NCBI GenBank assembly: GCA_031826515.1
Contig: CP134536.1
Location: 1,066,001 to 1,130,000 of the forward strand
Source: Flavobacteriaceae bacterium HL-DH10
GTDB lineage: Bacteria > Bacteroidota > Bacteroidia > Flavobacteriales > Flavobacteriaceae
DNA length: 64,000 nucleotides
Reading direction: 5' to 3'
Of the stretch, positions 33,604-41,163 are shown piece by piece (the first letter of the stretch is position 1; every line of letters begins with the position of its first letter). A program made the translations under genes and the position numbers. The notes under the pieces are model-generated. The model was not told the DNA's origin. It ran no database searches and worked only from the letters and a program-made list of their open reading frames with translations.

Positions 33604-35697
33604 TTATGCTAGTTTACTTTGTTCTGCTTCTCTATAAGTTCTCACTGCTGCCAAAAATTTATTTGCACTATCAATATAATTCATAGCGAAATCTTTAGTT
33701 GGTGCATTTTTATTAATTTGATAAATCAATTCTGAGAATGAAGTCCCTAAATTAATTTTCCCTCCTTCAATAAAAAATTCATCAAACTGACTTACAATAC
33801 CAGCATGTGTATTTGTCTTTTTATTCTCTGCTAATAATAACGCTTTCGCGGAATTAACCAAAGATTGATAAGCATAATAAATGGCACTTGAATACACTCC
33901 ATCTTCAAAAGAAGATTTAGCATTTTCAATTTTCTCTTCACTTTCAAAGAATAAGGTTGCAATTAAATCGATAACAACACCTGCACATTCTCCAATTCCT
34001 ATTTCTTTAACATATTTCTCTTCTTCTCCCCAATCAATAAAATCACCTTGAGTTAAATTAGTAACGTCTTGCAAATCATTTAAGAAATCGTAAAAATACT
34101 TTTCTCCTTTTTCTTTATAATATTCTACAAATGGTTTCCCATTAGCATTCGCTTCAAAATCGTTTAAAATAAGTCTTAATGCTTCAGGACCTCTTTTACT
34201 AGGCACTTTTACTACTTTATCAGCAAAAGCTGCATTTCCATCTCCTAAATTTCCACCACCTAATAAAACTTGTAACGCTGGCGCTACTAATTTTTCTGGT
34301 GTTCTAACAGTCATGCCTTGAAAACCAATGTTGGCCATATTATGCTGTCCACAAGCATTCATACAACCACTAATCTTAATGACAAGGTCCTCATTTTTTA
34401 AATATTGTGGATATTCTGATTTTATGACACGCTCCAACTCATCTGCAATACCTGTACTACTTGCAATACCTAAGTTACAAGTATCTGTACCTGGACATGC
34501 TGTAATATCGACTGCTTTATTATAACCAGCTTCAACAAATCCTAATTTCTCTAATTCTGTATAGAAAAGCGGTACTAAATCTTCCTTTACAAAAGGAATT
34601 ACTATATTTTGACGTAATGTTAAACGCACTTCACCAGCTGCATATTTATCAACTAAATCAGCTAATAAACGTGCTTTATCTGTATAAAAGTCACCTAACA
34701 ATACTTTAATTCCAATGGCAACATACCCCTCTTGCTTTTGAGGAATGATGTTAGTTGATTTCCATAAATCAAAAGCTACTTGATCTTTAATCTCTACTTC
34801 TGGAGCTTCAACCGAAACTGGTTTTGAAGCCACATAAGCATCTGCATCAATTACAACAGTTTTTAATTCAATGGCTTTTTGTTCTTCAGCTATTAAAGCT
34901 TTAAAAGCATCTAATCCAATGTCTTTTAAAAGAAATTTCATTCTCGCTTTAGCACGACTTTTACGTTCACCATAACGATCGAAAACTCTTAAAACACCTT
35001 CCATAATTGGAATAATTTTGTCTGTTTCAACAAAATCGAACAACACATCTGCATGACGCGGCTGAGACCCAAGTCCACCAGCGACCATGACTTTAAAACC
35101 ACGAACACCGTTTTCTATTTTGGCTATATAACCAATATCATGTAAGTAAGATAATCCAGTATCTTCATCTGTAGATGAGAATGATACTTTAAATTTACGT
35201 CCCATTTCTTGACAGATAGGGTTACGTAAAAAGAATTTATATAAAGCATCTGCATAAGGAGACACATCGAAAGGTTCGTTTACATCAATCCCTGCGGTTT
35301 CAGAAGCTGTTACGTTTCTTACTACATTACCACAAGCTTCACGCAAGGTAACATCATCTTTCTCTAACTCAGACCAAAGTTCTGGCGTTCTATCTAAATC
35401 GACATAGTGAATTTGAATATCTTGACGCGTAGTAATATGTAAACGACCACGAGAATATTCATCAGATACTTCAGATATTCTACGTAATTGATTACTCTTT
35501 AGTTTTCCGTAAGGTATTTTAATACGAATCATTTGTACGCCTTCTTGACGCTGACCGTAAACACCACGAGCTAAACGAAGACTTCTAAATTTTTCTTCAT
35601 CAATTTTACCATTATGAAATAGCTCAATTTTATTTGCTAATTCTATGATATCCTTTTCTACTATTGGATTTTCTATTTCTGTTCTAAAACTTTGCAT
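33604..35697 (-). CDS. ferredoxin-type sulfite reductase with C-terminal HEPN domain
   Basis: A 697-residue protein. Residues 1-560 are the duplicated nitrite/sulfite reductase fold, with siroheme/4Fe-4S cysteines Cys401 and Cys407 (CPGTDTC) and Cys445 and Cys449 (CMNAC), and the substrate Arg/Lys stretch RLHITTRQDIQ (85-95). Residues about 583-697 are a HEPN-like four-helix domain (SSFEDGVYSSAIYYAYQSLVNSAKALLL). The HEPN RNase motif RxxxxH is not evident (KKTNTH instead). Context (cysN, cysD, cysH, siroheme genes) argues for sulfite, not nitrite. Co-factor insertion or oligomerisation by HEPN is only a guess. Confidence 0.92.
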   Translation of the reverse strand: MQSFRTEIENPIVEKDIIELANKIELFHNGKIDEEKFRSLRLARGVYGQRQEGVQMIRIKIPYGKLKSNQLRRISEVSDEYSRGRLHITTRQDIQIHYVDLDRTPELWSELEKDDVTLREACGNVVRNVTASETAGIDVNEPFDVSPYADALYKFFLRNPICQEMGRKFKVSFSSTDEDTGLSYLHDIGYIAKIENGVRGFKVMVAGGLGSQPRHADVLFDFVETDKIIPIMEGVLRVFDRYGERKSRAKARMKFLLKDIGLDAFKALIAEEQKAIELKTVVIDADAYVASKPVSVEAPEVEIKDQVAFDLWKSTNIIPQKQEGYVAIGIKVLLGDFYTDKARLLADLVDKYAAGEVRLTLRQNIVIPFVKEDLVPLFYTELEKLGFVEAGYNKAVDITACPGTDTCNLGIASSTGIADELERVIKSEYPQYLKNEDLVIKISGCMNACGQHNMANIGFQGMTVRTPEKLVAPALQVLLGGGNLGDGNAAFADKVVKVPSKRGPEALRLILNDFEANANGKPFVEYYKEKGEKYFYDFLNDLQDVTNLTQGDFIDWGEEEKYVKEIGIGECAGVVIDLIATLFFESEEKIENAKSSFEDGVYSSAIYYAYQSLVNSAKALLLAENKKTNTHAGIVSQFDEFFIEGGKINLGTSFSELIYQINKNAPTKDFAMNYIDSANKFLAAVRTYREAEQSKLA

Positions 35698-35700
35698 ATA

Positions 35701-35768
35701 ACAGCCCCTCCTAACCTCCCCAGAGGGAAGGAATCCTTACTTGGGTGAAGTAAGAATATTGTTATTAA
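35701..35768. repeat. composite intergenic repeat upstream of sulfite reductase (copy 1 of 3)
   Basis: Starting three bases upstream of the start codon: GCCCCTCCTAACCTCCCC, a hairpin with GAGGGAAGGAAT, then CTTACTTGGGTGAAGTAAG and AATATTGTTATT. It is followed at 35781..35805 by a CCTACAAGGTTTTAAAACC unit. Copies 2 and 3 precede cysN and cysD with the same order of parts. Confidence 0.85.
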
Positions 35769-35855
35769 ATTATTTTTTAACCTACAAGGTTTTAAAACCA
35801 TGCAGTAGCACAAAACCACAAACTAGCTAATTCCCTTTCGAGAGCTAGGAAGTTT

Positions 35856-37103
35856 TTACTGAATAAAACCTACTCCAACCGTATTATTTGATTGTGGATC
35901 TATTAAAATGAAAGAACCGTTAGTTCTATGATTTTTAAATTGATCGTAAAAAATAGGTTTATTTAACTTGAAAGACACTGATGCAATATCATTAACACCT
36001 AATGAGGTTGCTTCAGAATCTATACCAGAATAATCTGGATGAATTTTATGATTAATTTTATCAACTTTTGCCAACACTTTATTAATACCGTGTTGCACCA
36101 CATATTTACCACCAACCGTTAAATTCTCTGAATCCATCCAACATACATTCGCCGTAAATTGCTTATCGATAGTTGGTAAATCGCCTTCTTTAACAATCAT
36201 GTCTCCTCGACTTACATTAATATCATTTTCTAAAGTGATAGTAACAGATGAACGTCTAGATGCCGTTTCATACTTTTCATCATAGAAAAAGATATCTTTA
36301 ATTTTAGATCTGGTTTTTGATGGTAACACCATAATATCATCACCAACACTTAAGTTCCCACCATAAACTTTTCCAGCATATCCTCTAAAATCATGAAAAT
36401 CTTCAGTTTTTGGACGAATAACATATTGTACTGGAAAACGTGGTGTACCTACATTAAAAATATCAGCTTTATCTAATTGCTCTAAATGCTCTAATAAAGC
36501 TTGTCCTTTATACCAAGGCATTTTATCTGTTTTATTAACAACATTATCACCTTTTAAAGCACTTACCGGAATGAATGTTATTTTTTGATCTTGATAATCT
36601 CTCTTGCTCATTAATTCAGAAAAATCAGCCTTAATTTTATTATAAGTCTCTTCTGAATAATCAACTAAATCCATTTTATTTATAGCGACTACAACATCTT
36701 TAATTCTCAATAAATTATTGATAAAAAAGTGACGATTGGTTTGCTCGATAACACCTTTTCTAGCATCAATTAAAATAATAGACGCTTGCGATGTTGAAGC
36801 CCCTGTTACCATGTTGCGCGTATATTCTACGTGACCTGGTGTATCTGCAATAATGTAACTTTTCTTTTTTGTTGAAAAATAAATATGCGCTACATCAATA
36901 GTAATGCCTTGTTCTCTTTCGGCAACCAACCCATCTGTAGCTAATGAGAAATCTAAGTAATCGTATCCACGTTGTTTACTTGTTTTCTCGATAGCTTCTA
37001 ACTTATCTGTAGTCAATGATTTTGTATCGTAAAGAATACGCCCTATCAACGTACTTTTTCCATCATCTACACTTCCTGCGGTTGCTATTTTTAATACTTC
37101 CAT
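35856..37103 (-). CDS. cysN: sulfate adenylyltransferase subunit 1 (GTPase)
   Basis: CysN is the GTP-driven partner of CysD in APS synthesis. The 415 residues have a P-loop GSVDDGKST (10-18), DTPGHVEYTRNM, NKMDLVDYS and two EF-Tu-like beta barrels. The protein ends after the second barrel, so there is no fused APS kinase (CysC) domain. It lies between cysD and sulfite reductase, each separated by 158-170 bases filled by repeats. Confidence 0.96.
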   Translation of the reverse strand: MEVLKIATAGSVDDGKSTLIGRILYDTKSLTTDKLEAIEKTSKQRGYDYLDFSLATDGLVAEREQGITIDVAHIYFSTKKKSYIIADTPGHVEYTRNMVTGASTSQASIILIDARKGVIEQTNRHFFINNLLRIKDVVVAINKMDLVDYSEETYNKIKADFSELMSKRDYQDQKITFIPVSALKGDNVVNKTDKMPWYKGQALLEHLEQLDKADIFNVGTPRFPVQYVIRPKTEDFHDFRGYAGKVYGGNLSVGDDIMVLPSKTRSKIKDIFFYDEKYETASRRSSVTITLENDINVSRGDMIVKEGDLPTIDKQFTANVCWMDSENLTVGGKYVVQHGINKVLAKVDKINHKIHPDYSGIDSEATSLGVNDIASVSFKLNKPIFYDQFKNHRTNGSFILIDPQSNNTVGVGFIQ

Positions 37104-37172
37104 AATAAGCCCCTCCTAACCTCCCCGAAAGGGAGGAATTCTTACTCGGGTGAAGCAAGAATATTGTTGTTA
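37104..37172. repeat. composite intergenic repeat upstream of cysN (copy 2 of 3)
   Basis: It begins at the base next to the cysN start codon with AATAAGCCCCTCCTAACC, then a GAAAGGGAGGAATT hairpin arm, CTTACTCGGGTGAAGCAAG and AATATTGTTGTT. A degenerate CCTACAG...TTTGCAGG unit follows at 37189..37219, and CCCCCTTTGGGG at 37251..37262. Confidence 0.85.
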
Positions 37173-37273
37173 TTATTTTTACTAATACCTACAGCACATT
37201 TTAAATTTTGCAGGTTAGATTAATCATTTTTGTACGCAAACTTACTAATCCCCCTTTGGGGTTAGGGGCTTTT

Positions 37274-38179
37274 CTAGAAATACCCTTGTTGTTTACGTTT
37301 TTCCATGGCTGCCTCAGATCGTTTATCATCAATACGCGCTCCACGCTCTGAAATAGTAGAATCTCTAATTTCTTCTACTACTTTAGAAATTGTTGAAGCA
37401 TCCGATAAAACAGCTGCCGTACAACTCATATCTCCCACAGTTCTAAAACGAACCATTTCTTCAATTACTTCTTCATTATCATCTCTATAAACAACTTCAT
37501 CTTCTGCAGACCAAATCATACCATCTCTTAAAAACACTTTACGTTTATGAGCGAAATAGATAGAAGGAATTTCTATATTTTCTCTTTCTATATAAGACCA
37601 AACATCTAGTTCTGTCCAGTTTGATATAGGAAACACACGTACATTTTGTCCGTGCTCTATATCGCCATTCAACATATCGAATAACTCTGGACGTTGGTTT
37701 TTCTCATCCCATTGACCAAAATCATCACGAACAGAAAAAATACGTTCTTTTGCTCTTGCTTTTTCTTCATCACGACGAGCACCACCAATACAAGCATCAA
37801 ATTTAAACTCTTCAATAGCATCTAAAAGTGTCGTTGTTTGCAACATATTTCTACTTGCATAACGACCAGATTCTTCTTTAACTTTTCCTTCATCAATAGA
37901 ATCTTGAACATTTCTAACAATCAATTCTAAACCTAATTCTTTACATAAACGATCTCTGAATTCGATGGTCTCAGGAAAGTTATGCCCTGTATCTATATGC
38001 ATTAAAGGAAACGGTACTTTTGCTGGATAAAATGCTTTAACAGCTAATCTTACCAAAGTAATAGAATCTTTTCCTCCTGAAAATAACAACACTGGTTTTT
38101 CAAACTGTGCAGCTACTTCTCTCATAATGTATATAGCTTCGTTTTCTAGCGAATTTATATGCGATGTATCTTTGTTCAT
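37274..38179 (-). CDS. cysD: sulfate adenylyltransferase subunit 2
   Basis: CysD adenylates sulfate to APS. The 301-residue PP-loop ATPase shows SGGKDS at 34-39, the conserved IGGARRDEEKARAKERIFS, the N-terminal HINSLENEAIYI helix and the C-terminal ARIDDKRSEAAMEKRKQQGYF tail seen in CysD. It works with CysN downstream. Confidence 0.97.
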   Translation of the reverse strand: MNKDTSHINSLENEAIYIMREVAAQFEKPVLLFSGGKDSITLVRLAVKAFYPAKVPFPLMHIDTGHNFPETIEFRDRLCKELGLELIVRNVQDSIDEGKVKEESGRYASRNMLQTTTLLDAIEEFKFDACIGGARRDEEKARAKERIFSVRDDFGQWDEKNQRPELFDMLNGDIEHGQNVRVFPISNWTELDVWSYIERENIEIPSIYFAHKRKVFLRDGMIWSAEDEVVYRDDNEEVIEEMVRFRTVGDMSCTAAVLSDASTISKVVEEIRDSTISERGARIDDKRSEAAMEKRKQQGYF

Positions 38180-38247
38180 AATAAGCCCCTCCTAACCTCC
38201 CGAAGGGGAGGAATTCTTACTCGGGTATAGTAAGAATATTGTTGTTT
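38180..38247. repeat. composite intergenic repeat upstream of cysD (copy 3 of 3)
   Basis: It begins at the base next to the cysD start codon with AATAAGCCCCTCCTAACC, then GAAGGGGAGGAATT, CTTACTCGGGTATAGTAAG and AATATTGTTGTT, nearly identical to copy 2. A CTACAACGTTTGTGAAACC unit follows at 38264..38289. Confidence 0.85.
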
Positions 38248-38308
38248 TAATTTTATTTTATAACTACAACGTTTGTGAAACCTTGCAGGACACTTACTTT
38301 TTACTTAT

Positions 38309-38929
38309 TTAAGCGTGTAAACCACACTCTCTGTTTTCTAATGCTTTTGTTGGGTCGAAATATTTAAATTCGTTTGGCAACTTATTTTCTTCTAAATACG
38401 TATCTAATTTTTCATCAGACCAAAAGTAAAAAGGGCTTACTTTTAAAACCCCATCTTTACTGAGGCTAAAAATACCAATACTATTTCTAAAAGCCGTTTG
38501 TCCTTGACGTAAATTTGTGAACCAAACTTTAGGTTTGTGCTCATCCATAGCGCGTTTAAAAGGCTCTAACTTTACTTGTTCTGTAAACAAAGCGTGTTCT
38601 GGAGCATCTACACTTGGAATTCCCATAACCACATCTCTATGAGACGCTGTTTGCTTTGGCACATATAAAAACACGTTCAAGTCTAAATCTTTTATAATTT
38701 GTTCTGCATGTCTGTAAGTCTGAGGTGTATTATAACCTGTATCACACCAAATTACAGATGTTTTAGCCTTTACAGAATTAACAGCATGTAAAATCGCTGC
38801 TTCGTATGGTCTAAAATTTGTTGTTACTACAGCTTCATTACTAAGTTCGAACGCTTTCTGAATAATTTCAGAAGGTGACGCTTTTTCAAAGCTTTTATTT
38901 AATACTTCTATTTGATTTTCTGTAAACAT
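38309..38929 (-). CDS. cysH: phosphoadenylyl-sulfate (PAPS) reductase
   Basis: CysH reduces PAPS (or APS) to sulfite. I start it at the ATG at 38929 (MFTENQIEVLNKSF, 206 residues), 10 bases after the DUF2061 stop; an upstream in-frame ATG would overlap that gene by 38 bases. The catalytic C-terminal ECGLH is present (Cys202), but the paired Cys-Cys and CxxC iron-sulfur ligands of APS reductases are absent; the only other cysteine is in WCDTGYNTP. By established family rules this is the PAPS type, which needs an APS kinase not present in the window. Confidence 0.93.
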   Translation of the reverse strand: MFTENQIEVLNKSFEKASPSEIIQKAFELSNEAVVTTNFRPYEAAILHAVNSVKAKTSVIWCDTGYNTPQTYRHAEQIIKDLDLNVFLYVPKQTASHRDVVMGIPSVDAPEHALFTEQVKLEPFKRAMDEHKPKVWFTNLRQGQTAFRNSIGIFSLSKDGVLKVSPFYFWSDEKLDTYLEENKLPNEFKYFDPTKALENRECGLHA

Positions 38930-38939
38930 CTCTTTCTTA

Positions 38940-39197
38940 TTATTTACCCCATTTAACAACATTCCAAGCGCGCTCATGGAAAAAATACAAAATCAATTTT
39001 GTTATAAAATCTACAGAAGCTATAGAGGCAGCGAGTGTAATATCTTGTGCTAAAACAAAAGAAACAGCCAAGGTATCTAAGGTACCTACAACTCTCCAAC
39101 TAAGTGCTTTCGCTACACTTCTGATTGGTTTCTCACCAACACTATCTTCTTTATATGTAGACTTTTCTTTGTTTTTTAATAACATTTGCGCTATCAT
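38940..39197 (-). CDS. DUF2061 small membrane protein
   Basis: An 85-residue protein with two hydrophobic segments (TLDTLAVSFVLAQDITLAASIAS and FITKLILYFFHERAW) and the family motif KALSWRVVGTLDT. DUF2061 proteins are small inner-membrane proteins of unknown function. It is the first gene of the cysH-cysD-cysN-sulfite reductase transcription unit, which suggests a sulfate-related membrane role. Confidence 0.85.
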   Translation of the reverse strand: MIAQMLLKNKEKSTYKEDSVGEKPIRSVAKALSWRVVGTLDTLAVSFVLAQDITLAASIASVDFITKLILYFFHERAWNVVKWGK

Positions 39198-39218
39198 TTG
39201 TCGTTGTATTATATTAAT

Positions 39219-39248
39219 CCTATCAATTTAGTAGGGAATACAAAATTA
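39219..39248 (-). promoter_or_regulatory. promoter and possible operator of the cys operon
   Basis: The minus strand has TAATTTTG (39241..39248, consensus TAnnTTTG), so transcription would start near 39234. An inverted repeat CCTA-N9-TAGG (39219..39235) overlaps that start point, a good place for repressor binding. The Rrf2 regulator encoded next door is the natural candidate; the -33 element is not clear. Confidence 0.4.
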
Positions 39249-39365
39249 AAACTTTTTAGCACATAAAAAAGATAATTAACAACTTTTTTGAATAATGGAA
39301 CATTTTAAGGGTAAACTGAAGAAAATAAATTAAAAAATCTATTTATTTTAAGAAATTCTCAACTT

Positions 39366-39779
39366 TTATGTAGCAGATAAATCGGCTAGCGTTGTGTTTC
39401 TAAATACTTTAAGTGTACTATCTCTTACTTGTATCATGAGTTTATTAACGCTACATAGATGCTCATTAGGACAATCATCGCACTTTTCATAAAAATTTAA
39501 ACTCACACAAGGCACCATAGCAATAGGACCTTCAAGTACACGCATCACTTCAGTCATTAAAATTTCTGAAGGCTCTTTTCTTAAATAATAACCACCGTGT
39601 TTTCCTTTCTTTGACCCTAAAATTCCTGCTTTTCTTAAGGTAAGTAATATACTTTCTAAAAATTTTTGTGGTATTTGTTCGCTTTTAGCAATTTCGCCAA
39701 CTTGTACAGGCGAATCTCCTTCACTTCTAGCAATAAATGTAAGTGCTTTTAATCCGTATTTTGTTTTTTTAGATAGCAT
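39366..39779 (-). CDS. Rrf2 family transcriptional regulator
   Basis: A 137-residue winged-helix regulator: MLSKKTKYGLKALTFIA start, VGEIAKSEQIPQKFLESIL recognition region, GKHGGYYL wing. It has Cys91, Cys100, Cys103 and Cys109 (PCVSLNFYEKCDDCPNEHLC), a spacing compatible with a 4Fe-4S or 2Fe-2S cluster as in IscR-like members. Being between the methionine genes and the cys operon, it probably controls sulfur assimilation, sensing iron-sulfur status or a cysteine precursor; the ligand is not known. A perfect palindrome lies just upstream of its ATG. Confidence 0.88.
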   Translation of the reverse strand: MLSKKTKYGLKALTFIARSEGDSPVQVGEIAKSEQIPQKFLESILLTLRKAGILGSKKGKHGGYYLRKEPSEILMTEVMRVLEGPIAMVPCVSLNFYEKCDDCPNEHLCSVNKLMIQVRDSTLKVFRNTTLADLSAT

Positions 39780-39788
39780 GGTGCTAAT

Positions 39789-39809
39789 ATATAATTATTT
39801 TAATTATAT
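39789..39809. promoter_or_regulatory. perfect palindrome upstream of the Rrf2 gene, candidate autoregulatory operator
   Basis: ATATAATTA and TAATTATAT flank TTT, a 9+3+9 perfect inverted repeat about 10 bases before the Rrf2 ATG. The sequence is AT-only, so chance is more likely than for mixed sequence, but perfect 9-bp arms are notable. Confidence 0.4.
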
Positions 39810-39865
39810 CCACTCAATAAGAACTTCAGACATAATGCATCAACCAAATAAAAAGCCTCATGATA

Positions 39866-41038
39866 TCATATACTTAAAGCCTGCTCTAAATCTTGAATGA
39901 TATCATCTACATGCTCTAACCCAACGGACACTCTAACTAAACCATCAGTAATATTAACTGCCAATCTGCTTTCTTCTCCTAAACTATGGTGTGTTGTAGA
40001 TGCTGGATGTGTTACAATGGTTCTAGTATCGCCTAAATTAGCTGATAACGAACACATTTTAATGGCATTTAAAAACTTGCGTCCAGCTTCTATGCCTCCT
40101 TTTACTTCGAAAGCCACAATATTACCACCTAATTTCATTTGCTTTTTAGCAACTTCATACTGCGGATGTGATTTTAAAAAAGGATATTTTACCCAATTCA
40201 CATGAGCATGAGATTCTAAAAACTCAGCGACTTTTAAAGCATTTTCACAATGTCTATCAACTCTTACAGATAATGTTTCTAAACTTTTAGATAACGTCCA
40301 TGCATTAAATGGCGATAATGCTGGCCCTGTATTTCTTGCAAATAAATAAATCTCTCGAATTAAATCTGCACGACCAACGGTAACACCCCCTAAAACACGT
40401 CCTTGCCCATCCATTAATTTGGTTGCAGAATGTATGACCAAATGCGCACCATATTTTATAGGTTGTTGTAAATAAGGTGTTGCAAAGCAATTATCTATAA
40501 TTAAAATTAGATTATGCTTTTTAGCAATGTCTCCTAACAATTCTAAATCGATGATATCGATTGCTGGATTTGTTGGCGACTCGGCATATAAAATTTTTGT
40601 TTTTGGGGTAATAAAACTTTCTATGGTTTCTGGTTCGTTAATATCAAAATAACTGGTTGTAATACCCCATTTTGGTAAAAACTTAGTAAACATAGAATGT
40701 GTTGAGCCAAAAACTGAACGTGCTGACACAATATGATCGCCACTTTCTAGCAATGCTGCAAATGTTGAAAAAATAGCTGCCATACCAGTTGCAAAGGCAT
40801 AACCTGCTTCGGCACCTTCCATTTTACAAACCTTTTCTACAAATTCAGAAGTATTAGGATTTGTAAAACGACTATAAATATTACGCTCTTTTTCTTCAGT
40901 AAACGAAGCGCGCATGTCTTCGGCATCTTCGAAAATAAAACTCGATGTCAAGTATAAAGGACTTGTATGTTCTAAAGATTCTGTACGCTCTAATTGTGTA
41001 CGAATGGCTTCTGTTTCAAAATTTCTTTTCTCTTTCAT
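39866..41038 (-). CDS. trans-sulfuration PLP enzyme, O-succinyl/acetylhomoserine sulfhydrylase (MetZ-like)
   Basis: A 390-residue Cys/Met-metabolism PLP enzyme with the PLP lysine in VIHSATKLMDGQGRVLGG and family motifs YSRFTNPNTSEF, ATGMAAIFS and SLGDTRTIVTHPASTTHH. It may add sulfide to an acylated homoserine or act as cystathionine gamma-synthase; sequence alone does not decide. It lies 125 bases downstream of the MetX-aspartokinase-homoserine dehydrogenase fusion, which makes its substrate. Confidence 0.88.
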   Translation of the reverse strand: MKEKRNFETEAIRTQLERTESLEHTSPLYLTSSFIFEDAEDMRASFTEEKERNIYSRFTNPNTSEFVEKVCKMEGAEAGYAFATGMAAIFSTFAALLESGDHIVSARSVFGSTHSMFTKFLPKWGITTSYFDINEPETIESFITPKTKILYAESPTNPAIDIIDLELLGDIAKKHNLILIIDNCFATPYLQQPIKYGAHLVIHSATKLMDGQGRVLGGVTVGRADLIREIYLFARNTGPALSPFNAWTLSKSLETLSVRVDRHCENALKVAEFLESHAHVNWVKYPFLKSHPQYEVAKKQMKLGGNIVAFEVKGGIEAGRKFLNAIKMCSLSANLGDTRTIVTHPASTTHHSLGEESRLAVNITDGLVRVSVGLEHVDDIIQDLEQALSI

Positions 41039-41095
41039 TTTCTTCTTTTTTTAGATCTATCAATTTTCAAAAATCTGATAGTTAAATATTTTATA

Positions 41096-41120
41096 GATTC
41101 CTGCCTTCACAGGAATGACA
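41096..41120. repeat. dispersed palindrome TTCCTGCCTTCACAGGAA
   Basis: TTCCTG and CAGGAA pair around CCTTCA, followed by TGACAG. The unit belongs to the family seen at 24785..24810 and 51906..51931. Confidence 0.55.
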
Positions 41121-41163
41121 GTTTCAAAGGAAACCTCAAAATTTTATTTTGAGGAATTCTTTT

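Noticed and set aside
33604-35697. Reductase as assimilatory nitrite reductase
   Set aside because: All neighbours are sulfate and siroheme genes and no nitrate genes are near; sulfite is the better substrate call, though the fold does not distinguish them.
35701-38247. Three regularly ordered repeats resembling a sparse CRISPR-like array
   Set aside because: The copies are 1.1-1.4 kb apart with complete genes between them and there are no cas genes; they are dispersed intergenic repeats.
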